A stretch of 28,844 bases of DNA from Lingula anatina (taxonomy: Eukaryota > Brachiopoda > Lingulata > Lingulida > Lingulidae), in the NCBI RefSeq assembly GCF_001039355.2, contig NW_019773866.1, forward strand, positions 1 to 28,844, in the 5' to 3' direction. This document shows, piece by piece, positions 9,391-20,400 of the stretch (within the stretch, counting starts at the first letter, position 1; each line of letters starts with the position of its first letter). The position numbers were made by a program, and so were the translations under genes. Under the pieces are notes generated by a model. That model was not told the origin of the DNA, made no database searches, and saw nothing but the letters and a program-made list of their open reading frames with translations.

Positions 9391-11054
9391 TACAGACTTG
9401 ACATTTAATATGGAATATTTAAGTTTCGAAGGTATACCTAGGTAAAAATGCGTTCTTTTTCCAAAAAACTCAAATCTCATTTAAGATATGTGAATGGAGA
9501 AGTGTGTAGTCAGGTGTATCGCTTCCAATTAACTGAATACCAGGTTTGTTGCGCTGCTGAATTATGTAATATGCAGTGATTTAATTGGGTAGTGCGCATT
9601 TGGGCAGGTGAAAGCTTGGCTTTGACAAAGCATGGTTCTGTCAAAAAAGTATCCATTTGTCGGCAACTACTGCATAGAAAAATCTGAAATTTTGCATGCA
9701 AGTGGTCGGTTTTGCAGTGTGTAAAATGAGCTATGCATTGCTTTACAAACTTTTTAATCTGTGGCAGAATGGCTTGAAAAAGACAGACATTGCCAGTCAG
9801 ATAATGGCGCCAAACGAAACGGTCCGCACAGTTTTATAGAGTAATGCCCAGACTGATGTACCTACACAGAGGCTACACCCAATGTATTGAAATCTTACCA
9901 CCAGGGTACAGGACCCACTGTCTTTCGGGATATGCTGTTGCAACTAAACAAAAACCACCCAGTCCGTTCAGAATGAGGGGTAAATTGCCACCAAAACGCA
10001 ATTTTCAAGGCCCTTAGCGAACACCAACCTGGTTTTAGCAGGTTAGATTACCAGACGACCTCCGAGGAACCCACTGTTAACAACAAAACATGGTTGTACA
10101 TTTCTCTAATGAATTGGGAACCTTGACCGTTTCTGGGTTGAACACTGAAACTTCGTGGCTTTCTTTATTGAGGTCAGATTTCACCTGTACCGCTCAACTA
10201 GTCAAAACAGAGTTTACAGACATCCAAAAGAGGCCAACGACGAAGCGTGTGCCGCGACTAAAGTGACTAAGGTCATTAACAGCGTCAATATTTAGAGTTG
10301 ATACCACATTGGTGCCAAAAGACCAATGGTACTCATTGACGAAAACCTGAACCAGATCAAATCAAGGAATAATCTGGGAACCACTTGACTATCATTTGAT
10401 AGGGGGCACCTTAGGAAGAATTTTAGGTTGCAAAGTGAGATAGCCGGTTCACACAGAGCACTTTTATTAGCAGATTACTTACAAACCAAGTGAATGAGCA
10501 GCTACCTTGTTCATCAAAATCGCCATATTTGAACCACATAGACAATATGTGGGTAGGTCATTACTTGCTGAATCAAAGGCCTACATGTCCTACAACAAAA
10601 CTGGACCAAATTGGACAGATTTTGACCGATGCCTGGAATGTTATTCCAGATGGAACTCTAAAAACCTTTCCCAAGGAATGCCTTGCCACTTGAGAGCGCT
10701 GGTAGCAGCCAGAAGAGGTCAGGCGTAACAGCGACCGTTACTACGACTAGACACAGACATGAGGGTCCTTTGTGGAGAGTGCAACTCTTTTACAGAAAAT
10801 AATTTGGAGAATATGGAGATCCAAAATATCTCTTGTAATTGTTGTCGTATGACATAGAATAGGCAATGTGTTTTTGTTTGCTTCTGTGGCGAATTCCATT
10901 AATGAACTGATGTCACAATGACATCAAAGAGATAATTAAAAGTTATTAAAACACGATTTTAATCCTTATTGTCATTTATCAGTCAGCAAAATAGGAAAAA
11001 AAACTGATGAAAATGATTTGGAAAAAATATTCCATATTAAATGTCAAGTCTGTA
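9391..11054 (+). mobile_element. Tc1-like DNA transposon, decayed
   Basis: A 28-bp perfect terminal inverted repeat beginning CAGACTTGACATTTAATATG is flanked on both sides by TA, the Tc1/mariner target-site duplication (9391-9420 and 11025-11054 including TA). The length of about 1.66 kb is that of a full Tc1 element. It lies between genes A and B. The perfect TIRs contrast with a heavily mutated transposase. Confidence 0.88.
9727..10733 (+). pseudogene. decayed Tc1-like transposase
   Basis: An N-terminal HTH reads LFNLWQNGLKKTDIASQIM from 9727 and stops at a TAG near 9838. Further pieces in other frames are recognisable: FHLYRSTSQNRVYRHP near 10180, LVLIDENLNQ near 10326, and the C-terminal DDE region SPYLNHIDNMW near 10520, where Tc1 proteins have SPDLNPIENLW. 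The second catalytic Asp of that motif is Tyr here. The end (CHLRALVAARRGQA) is in another frame. Many stops and frameshifts; no function expected. Confidence 0.8.
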
Positions 11055-11149
11055 TATAACTGAACAGCGAATTAGATAATTATTATGATTCGGAACATTA
11101 CAGTAGTGTCGCACCGCATATATTACTGTAGATAACGTCATTCACTGTG

Positions 11150-11887
11150 TGTAAACTAACTTATCACGTGGAAAATAAAAAGTGTTGTTTAGACAGTTTA
11201 TTGCTCTCCAGTAAATTAGGCAAATGTTCAAATAAAATTAGTTGGTTGAAAAGAAAGCAGAACGACAATACAGACACCTGCTTTATTATACCAATGTTCA
11301 GGCATTTTTGCATTTGGCGTCAGTGAGAGAATATGAATTAATTACACAATTTGTTACAACTGTCATAATCAAAAAACGTTAAAAAACGATCTGTGTTTGC
11401 CGGGATGCTAGTGTAGCTGTCAACTTGTATCTGCTTTGAGAAACAGTACAAATTACATTTTAATTTTCAGACTCTCGACCTACATGTAATAAAAGATTAA
11501 CTTTAATACAAACAGTAAAACTGATAAGTGACCCCGATTTTTTATCTGGAGATAAGAAACTAAGTAACCTGCGCCTGGGGTGCACGCTGTGTCACGCTTA
11601 AGAAGACGCGTTGTTATCTCCTTTTCTTGGAAAGCGGATTTCAGCAGTGAATAATAAAAAAAATCCCACATATTAGACGGCTGTGATTCACAAAACAGGC
11701 ATCTCTTTTAGCGGCGTTATTTTATGTGCGAAAGAGAAAAAAATGAGAGAAAAATTCAAACAAACAGAAGAATCTGACTCATTCAAGTGTGCATAACGCG
11801 TTATCGTATTTCGTTTTTACTTCCCGGTTCACAGCTAAGTAGAAACTAGTAACTTTGGATTGCCTATTTACGAAATAATCAAACAAG
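11150..11887 (+). promoter_or_regulatory. gene B promoter block, duplicated at gene C
   Basis: This block is closely similar to 21245-21989 upstream of gene C. It holds GATA-type words at 11523-11528 and 11551-11556 (GATAAG) and 11542-11547 and 11614-11619 (TTATCT), an AP-1 palindrome TGACTCA at 11775-11781, and an ETS-like 'acttcccgg' near 11819. Binding is inference; conservation between copies may only reflect recent duplication. Confidence 0.5.
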
Positions 11888-11984
11888 ATGGCGGTCTCTC
11901 GCACTAGCTCTAATTCAGCAGAACTGAGATATGTCGACATTCTGATTATGTTGATTTGGTTCATCAAGTTCAGTTCTGTGGAAG
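11888..11984 (+). CDS. gene B exon 1, signal peptide
   Basis: MAVSRTSSNS followed by hydrophobic VDILIMLIWFIKF. Donor G|GTGAGT, phase 1, length 97 as in A and C. Confidence 0.88.
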
Positions 11985-14900
11985 GTGAGTTTAATTTAAT
12001 GATCTAGTGCATGTATGACACGGATTACTTAGTGCATACACTGCAGTGTAATGGGTCTTGATGCAGTGACCTTATTTTAGCAAATAATCAAGCCTAGTGC
12101 TATTTCACACCAGTATGTCAGTATGTTGTTTGGTTACAACGCAGTTTGACTGTTACAGTCATCTCACAAATGTTATTATCGTGATATTGATGGCCTAGTT
12201 GATAGATGAAAATTAGAGTAAAGATGGCGTCGTGTGTATTGTCCCACATACAATGATTACACTTTAACCCATAAGTTGCTTCCTCAAAATAAGTAAATAT
12301 CATCCTTGATCTGAACAAAATTTTGAAACATTCCAATGTTATTGAACCTAAATCATTTTTGTCACCAGTCATTTTTATTCATGTGTGTTTGTTTGCGTAC
12401 CCGATAAATGTTGATATTGCAAGCAGGAAGTATGCAGGGTTTTAGGATCATACTAACTCTTTGACTGGGTTCCCATGCCTAGATCGATTCGTCTGGATCG
12501 GCCTAACTCTCTGGGGGAGTCTCACTAAATTGCTATCAATATGCCGGCTACCGAATCAGCTAAGGTGTAAAGATACAGCTTTACTAGGCGTGACAGTCAT
12601 TTAAGCCGGTCAAGCTGATAGCAATTTACTGAGACACCCCAGGGAGATAGATCGATCCAAATATCTGTGGGAATGGTCCCTTTAATTAAAACTAGATCGA
12701 ATAACTGCCAGTAGAGGGTCATGTGCATATCCCTGAAAGGCTTTTTAATTCTTATCCCTCAGCATAAGGATAACGTGATTTTTCTTCAATTAGCAGCTAA
12801 TATTAACAGCTAATATTTTTTCCAATATTTCGATCTCTCTCGGAACATCTTCATCATGGAATGAGGCTATGCAGATGAATAGCCTCTATTCAGGAAATAT
12901 ACTTGCCTCCCCCACCCACACACACACACGCATATACACATCTGTCTAAAGAAAGGCAAGTATAGGCCTCAGGGGATGGCCATCAGCATATTTTTGTTTC
13001 TTGATTTATTAACTGGTCTTATACTCTCAATCCACTGAAAAAAGTTAAATTTTGCTGGATTTCGAGGACAGTGGGATCAGAAAATGATGACAAACTAGTG
13101 TGTGCGGTACAGCAACGAAAAACAGCTTACAGAATTTATCCACGGATGTTTTGGTAGCTGTCAAAAAAAAAAAAAAAAAAAGTCATCTCCACCTCACGTC
13201 TTAAGTATGACACAGACGTCACGCAATGCCGAAGACCTGGTATCTAGGATGATTTCCATTAACGTTTAAATGTCAACGAATACTCCCGTAGTAGGAATAA
13301 GACCGAGGCTGTTTGTGAAAACATGCCATGAAACATTATATATTCATATCTGCACGTCTACGATACTGGGTAACAACACTGGACATGGGCATCGACATTT
13401 CAACGTGGCGCCTCTGGTGAGCACGCTTTCCGCTTAAAATATGCATCGTATTTTGCTTTATATTCATAAATTTAGGAAAATGTAACATTAAACACATACA
13501 AAAATTAAATGGAAAGAGCACACTAGACTTCACAGAGTTGGGAAAGCACGCTGCGATCCTGAACCGGCGGTTAAACAGCGATGACATGAAATCGTCTCTT
13601 GTGTGCACGATTTCCGCTTTGAATATACATCGTATTATCAGATTTTGCTTCGTATTCATAAAGTTTGGCGCCTCTGGTGAGCACGCTTTACACTTAGAAT
13701 ATGCATCGTATTTTGCTTTATATTCATAAATTTAGGAAAATGTAACATTAAACACATATAAAATAATAAGGTTGTTTGATTATTTTACTGCTACTCATTT
13801 TGATAATGCATCGCTAACCAATGCGCTGTCTTCACATTTTCCTGTTTTATAAAATGACTGCCGAATGCGTGTGTGCGTTTGTATTTGTGCGTTTGTGTGT
13901 GCATGTGTGTATGTTTTAACATTTTTTTCTTTAGGCATGTGCAGTGAACCCGACATCGATGCCTCAGAGACAGAAGAAAAATGCCCTCGACCATTATTGA
14001 AAATGCGACTGTGTGGAACGAGGACCCCAACCGTTTGCGCCAGTAAATAAGCAGTTGCATGTAGTTTGCTTCACTTAATTTCAGTTTTGTTGGTCTTCCT
14101 CTTTGTCGTATATACGTCTTGCTTTCAACGTAAGCAATTGCAACACCTATTAAGATGATCTATTTCTTTTAAAATAAATGTGTAGGTTTAAAAATCGCTA
14201 TTATGCTACATGTATTCGTTATTTTAAATAAATCAGGAAATAGCTGCAGATAAGAAAAATATATATCTAAAGACATGAATATTATTGAATTATAAAATGA
14301 TACAGATACTGCAGTTGAACTGATCCATATCGCTTAGGTTAAGACATGTACTAATAGTAGTGGCGTTGTTTAGAAGTCTTAAAATGTATTTTACTTAAAT
14401 GTTCTACTTTTTCCATAAGATAACTAGAAAAGCACTCAGAGAGCGCAGACCTCCGCCAAGGCAGCAAAGTCGCCATCATATACCGTTTCACCCCTAAATT
14501 TTCGATATTTTTGATTATTGATTATTGGTTGATTATTGATCCGGATCACACCAAAAACTAATCATCAGTTCCTTGGCCCACTTCGGACAGTTCCTTAAAA
14601 TTTCATCAAAATCGGTCAATAAATTAGTTTTTTTATTATTGATTATTGATTGATTATTGATCCGGATCACCACCAATAGCTAATCATCTGTTCCTTGGCC
14701 CACTTCTGACAGTTCCTGAAAATTTCATCAAAATCGGTCCATAACTTTTTGAGTTATGTTGATGACAGACAGACAGAAAGACAGACAGACAAACAGGGGT
14801 GAAAACATAACCTCCTTGGCGGAGGTACTCAAGACACAACAAATGTAATTTCAGTGCCACAAGATGTGACTCAAGTGTTCCATAAATTTGGCACTTTCGG

Positions 14901-17392
14901 AGCAGCAAAGATATTGACACACAGAACTGTAGAACAATGTGTGAAAGGGTGTGTAGACAACTCCTCCTGTTACGCAGTTGATTGGAACGTTGCAGCAGGA
15001 GAGTGTTGGTTTCACGGAGATGCTACATATTGTGGGGTTCGTTCTGATAAAAACGACGTTGATCATTATAAAACCCGAGCCTGTGACCAATCAGGTAGGT
15101 TATCTTAAACGGAAAGTTAAGCACTACGCATTTACGTTGCATTTACGGTTTTTCTTACGAATCAATTATCATACGTATTATATTAAAAATTCCTTGCCAA
15201 TGGTATAATTACTTCTTGCCTTGACATCGGTACCATGTTAATATATTAGTAGAATTCAATGGACGTGTCCAAGTAAACAAGCCATTATTTATCTTTCTAA
15301 CATAAAAATATATATATATCATACTATAAAATTCAGAAATACAGGTATTAACTAAACATAATCTTTAGTAACAGATTTTATTTACTATCAGCTTGTCTTC
15401 ATAATTACTTCGAAAGCATTGCTAAATGTTTTAACTATGTAAAAATGTCCTATGGCTTACCATGAACAAGATATGATGGTAATATGTAATGGTTCACGTT
15501 TGGTTATTTAAAATTCAGTGTGTCAAAATTGACCCCTTATAAACTGATAATGCATTATAATTCTAAGCAACGTGAAATAGTATTTAAGACGTGGTTTTTC
15601 ATGCAACCATGCAATCAAACGAGAAAAAAAAACAAATTAAGACAAATATGACCCATTCCTACAGAGAGATATTTTAATTCAAGGAAATCATACATGCTAT
15701 AATTCTGTTCATGATATCACCTTAAAGCGGAAAGTAATTATTTTCTTTTGAATTTTGCAGCTAGAGGGTGGAGATGCGTTAAACGATGTAATGATGGCTG
15801 TTGCTATAAACAAAAAGACACCCCAAAGCTTCAGTGTAGATGCTATCCTGGTTTTGAATCAGATGACTGCTCTGAATGTAAGTATGCATTTGTGTGAAGC
15901 AAAATAAGGCAAAGCTTTTTGGTTAATTCAAGGAGAGATAGTATTCAATATGTTTAATCAAAATGGCTGTACTAGCATATATTGTTGTATGAAAGATCAC
16001 GTTGCATGTGCATTTGTATGTGACTGGTATACTAAGCCCATAACCTTTTTTTTTTTTTGGGGGGGGGGTATGCCTTTGTAAAAATTACATGACCGCACTT
16101 ATTTTCCTTTGTTGGTAAATAAATAAACATAGCGTAGGAAGGTATGAGAACACCCAAAAGAAAGTAATATCAAGGTCAAAGCGGTTAATTGAACCCCTAA
16201 TGATACCGCCATATTTTTGATACCGCCATTATTTCTACCGGATGGGGTCGTTAAGTGCCTGTGCTTCTAATACGTGATGCTCTTCTTTATCATCAGTCTG
16301 CTGCACCCAAATCACTCTCATCCTTGGAATTCTTCCACTTTAAGATATTTTGGATCTTTTCCTCAGATATTTCATTTTCTGCATTTGTTTGTCATATTTT
16401 AATCTTAATGATAATTTGAGCGGAATTTACGGAATAAAATACATGTACAACATCATCCAAATATCGGAAGTCTGCTGGGATTATTTACGTCCCCAGCACT
16501 ATTTTGTTTTTAGTATGAAGACCATATAGTGATACCAAAGCTGCGAGCAAATCACCTGAAACGTGATAAAAAATGTGACAAATTCATAAAATTTCATGTT
16601 TAATAAAAAAAATTAGATATGTTCCTGGGGTCGTAAACCACCCCACTCGGTATAAATAGGATTAAAGACATGATAATGTAGCATGTTTAAAAGCATCACG
16701 ATTTCCATGAGTAACCAACACACAAAGTATAATTTTTTGTTGTAGTTGTTACTTTAAGGTGGGGAACAGATGCCTATTATAATAAAATGCAGTGTGACAT
16801 CTGCTGGAATTTATGTGCACATCTCTTTTTCGTTTCATCAATCTATAATCCATTCATGGTTAGATCTCTCAAGGATATCGCAACCCTTTATTATCATCCA
16901 GATACCAAAAGTAGGCTTTTTCCCCTGCATCTAATTACACCGAGAATAAAATCGGAGCCCAAGTGACTCCAAACTTGGAGTCCAGCAGTGGTACCTAAAA
17001 TAACTCCCTATTGGAGTCAAGTTGACTCCGATGGAGAAATGCCATTACAGACCCCACAGGAGGGTCACAATTGACTCCATTCACACATCCCTTCATCCCT
17101 TGATTTATCTCTACAAAAGAGTCACCATGACCCCATATTAAGGAATTTTGACTCCTTGGCACATTATGAACAAAAACAACAACAACAGCGACAAGGGGAA
17201 AGACAGCAAGTATCGCTCATTGCAGGTTGTTGTGTCCCCGGACGGGCTCGGAACCACGACCTCTCGCTCCAGAGGCGGATACTCTAACCACTAGGCCATG
17301 TGGTCACATGTGATGTCAATAACAAACAGTTTGTAAATCTGGTAATAAACAGCATGACACACACACACACACACACACACGCACGCACGCAC

Positions 17393-17463
<71 letters not shown>

Positions 17464-20400
17464 AAATATACCATTGAGTGAGCATACCTCTCCACTGACA
17501 TGCATTGGTGGGTCAAACCTACAACCTGGAAACAAAACCTGCTGACCTGTATACCAACATATCACATAAAGGGTGTGGCAACTGAAAGCAGAAAGTAAGA
17601 AGTTTTGGGCGATGGGTGACAAATTCCTGAAAAGGGAATAAACCATCCGAATGTATGGCCCTTATCGATATACCTGTACTTCTCAAATAAGTTTAGGAAC
17701 TCCCGCCATTTGAAATGCTAAAGTTTGAACAATGCCTACTGTTTCTTTTTTTAATTAAGCAATTTTAAGACAAAGTCATCGTTATTTTCAGTATTTGATG
17801 ACATTTTTACTTCAACTATGTTGCGATTAAAGTAAATTTCGCACACCAGTACATCTCAATAAGCTCGCTCAATGACCCATTCAAAATGAAAATTTTAATT
17901 AAAATATCTGAAGCGCCCACTTCAGAAATTAATTACTCTGTGAAGAGGCGTTGTGAAGCAAGGGTGCGTGGTTTCCAGAGGTGGGCAAACATAATACTGA
18001 AAGGACTCTTCCAGCTGTGAAAATAAATTTTGACACCTTCATTTTATGCTCATTTTCATAATGATACTTGATAGATAAGTCTAAGCATAGTCCACAATGC
18101 TATAAAGCGATAGTTGACAATTCCTATTTTTATTTTTTAACGCTTTAAATTATTGTAATTTAAACATTATTTTTTTTTAATTTCTGCTTTTCTTTATAAG
18201 TGCTCCCGAGCTTCCTGTGAGAAGTATACATGCCAGTAGTATACGGTAATATTGGGTGTTCACATGAAAATATGTAACCGTAAATGAACGGTTTCATGAA
18301 CAAAATATTCCTGGACAAAATTCGCTGGTCGCATCTAGATATTACCATATTTTCTCTCTTTTATGGGCTTTTTTCTGTTTGTCTCACCTGTCTGTCCCCA
18401 GGAATTCACCAGTTATTCAAACAACATACGTCACTGGTATGAAGGGAAAAGCATTTCACTAATATATCTGTTGTTTTCATGGTGTGAAACGTTTACACAA
18501 AATGTTATGTTAATTGCCAAATTTCTTTTGGTACCTGTGATTAGCTATCTCTGAAAATGTTACATTGTATTGAAGTAAATAAAGCAAGAACATTCTTTAT
18601 CTTATTGATTGTTGATCTGTATGTCATATTCTGCCGTAAATCATAATGGTATTCCTTAATATTGTTACAGCCATCCAGTGCTCTGACCCTGGACAAGGTA
18701 TAAATGTGACTGGATCTCTAACTTTTGGCTTTTTCGCCATTGATGAGAAAAAGAAATACACATGTAAATCGGGACACTTTCTCGAGAACAATTCCACATC
18801 AAAGTCGTTGCTTTGTCAAATAGACGGTACATGGAATGATACTGCTGCCCAGTGTAAACCCGGTAATTGTACGCCACCAGATGTCGGCAACAACGCTACG
18901 TCATCTAAAGTACCACCGTACCACGTGCACCAAAACGTGGACTTTGAATGCCCCATCGGCCACGTGTTTCCTGATAGTACTTCCGTAAAGACGATCACCT
19001 GTACTACATATCTAACATTCAACGCATCCATCCCAAATTGCTCACCCGTGCAGTGTCAACTGCCGAAGAATTTGACACACATGAAACCAAGAGAAAGTGG
19101 ACCGCATCTCTTCGGAGACCACGTACATTTAGATTGTGAAACCGGGTACGTGCTACCTATCACTAACTTATCATATGTCAGTTTAGTTTGCATGGAAAAT
19201 GGACATTTCAACGAAACTAGGTTACCTTCATGCATACCAAGGTCTTGTGCATTGCCTATTCATAACCATAATGTCACAGTGAACGGGTCAGCAAGTTTCA
19301 CGTATCCAGAATCTAAATCTTACCGTTGTCCAAAGGGATATTTATTTCCTGGTAATGAAAACGTCATAACAGTCAAATGTCAGGCCGATGGAACTCCAAG
19401 CAAGAAAAGTTTACCAAATTGCTCACGTGTACGCTGCAAAGATGTAGGGTCTTTACCCAGCAACCTCAGTGTATCGCCAACGGGACCGTACCTATATGGA
19501 AGCATAGTCAATGTGACATGTCCAGTTGGTTTTAATATGGGCACTGATGCAAGCTTCGTCACGCTGAGTTGTAGAAGTGATGGTACATGGGGAGGTATAC
19601 AACCTGAGTGTATTAAGACCAGCAGTCAAACCGCAGACAGAATGTCCGGACAACCGGGTGGGTAACCGTTGCTTAATAACCTTAAGAAACTGAATGTGAA
19701 TGTACTATAGCTGCAAAATAAAATAATGTCATTATTTTAATGCAGAAGTGGAGTTTCAGTTTCAGCAGTTAACAAAATGCTTAGAAATAGAAGGCAAGAT
19801 AATAAATACATGACAAGCGTTAACGTTAAGGTCTAAAGAATCAAATATCATGTTAGCTACATGGGCAGTTAGATTCAGTTTATTATTCAAATCATGCAAA
19901 AATAATTCTATCCTGTACATAAAGCACCATCTACATGTACAAGACAGATAACACAAACACTTTTGTTTTCAGGTTGAAATTATGATAATCAAGTGATTAG
20001 AATTCATCATTATCTTCCATTTTACAGAAAACGTCGTGGCAATATCAGCAGGTGGTGGCACAGCGGCCGTTGTTGTAATCCTGGTAGTTGTGGGATTTGG
20101 CTTAATATATTGGAGACGAAGGTACAGTGTTCTTGTAATAAAAACAATTAAAAGAAAGTGAACGGGTACTACATTACGCATCCGAGAGATATAAAAAATA
20201 AAAATAAATGTTTCAATAATGACAAACATATTCCTGTATCCGATCTCTGATTAGTGACAAAGTATTGAGGTCAATTTACTGTATAATTTCCTTCAAGGGA
20301 AAAATCCTGCATCAGTTTATATCATAATAATTACGAATACTCCTAAGGAAGCTTTACGAGAAAAAGAGAAGATATACTTCATTTTGTTGCTTCTTTGGTG

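Larger units (their letters stand above)
11985..13934. other. gene B intron 1
   Basis: 1.95 kb. Holds a foldback element (12467-12680), a short CA run near 12916-12930, a poly-A tract at about 13164-13181 and a 260-bp-period duplication (13407-13770). No gene seen. Confidence 0.75.
15878..18670. other. gene B intron 4, largest intron
   Basis: 2.8 kb. A poly-T/poly-G junction lies near 16047-16068, a cluster of ggagtc/gactcc words at 16958-17156, a tRNA-derived SINE head at about 17235-17306 and a CA/TA microsatellite at 17356-17460. No exon found; open frames over the microsatellite are repeat artefacts. Confidence 0.7.

Noticed and set aside
13407-13770. CRISPR-like array
   Set aside because: Only two long units with one spacer in a eukaryotic intron; it is a simple duplication.
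16231-16660. Possible transposon with 'taccg..tggggt' inverted ends
   Set aside because: The match is short and imperfect, and nothing transposase-like lies between the ends.
17235-17306. Functional tRNA gene
   Set aside because: A and B boxes are present but the acceptor stem does not pair and the B box has an insertion.
17284-17646. Minus-strand frame with long Val-Cys and Ile-Tyr runs
   Set aside because: Translation of a CA/TA microsatellite next to a SINE head.
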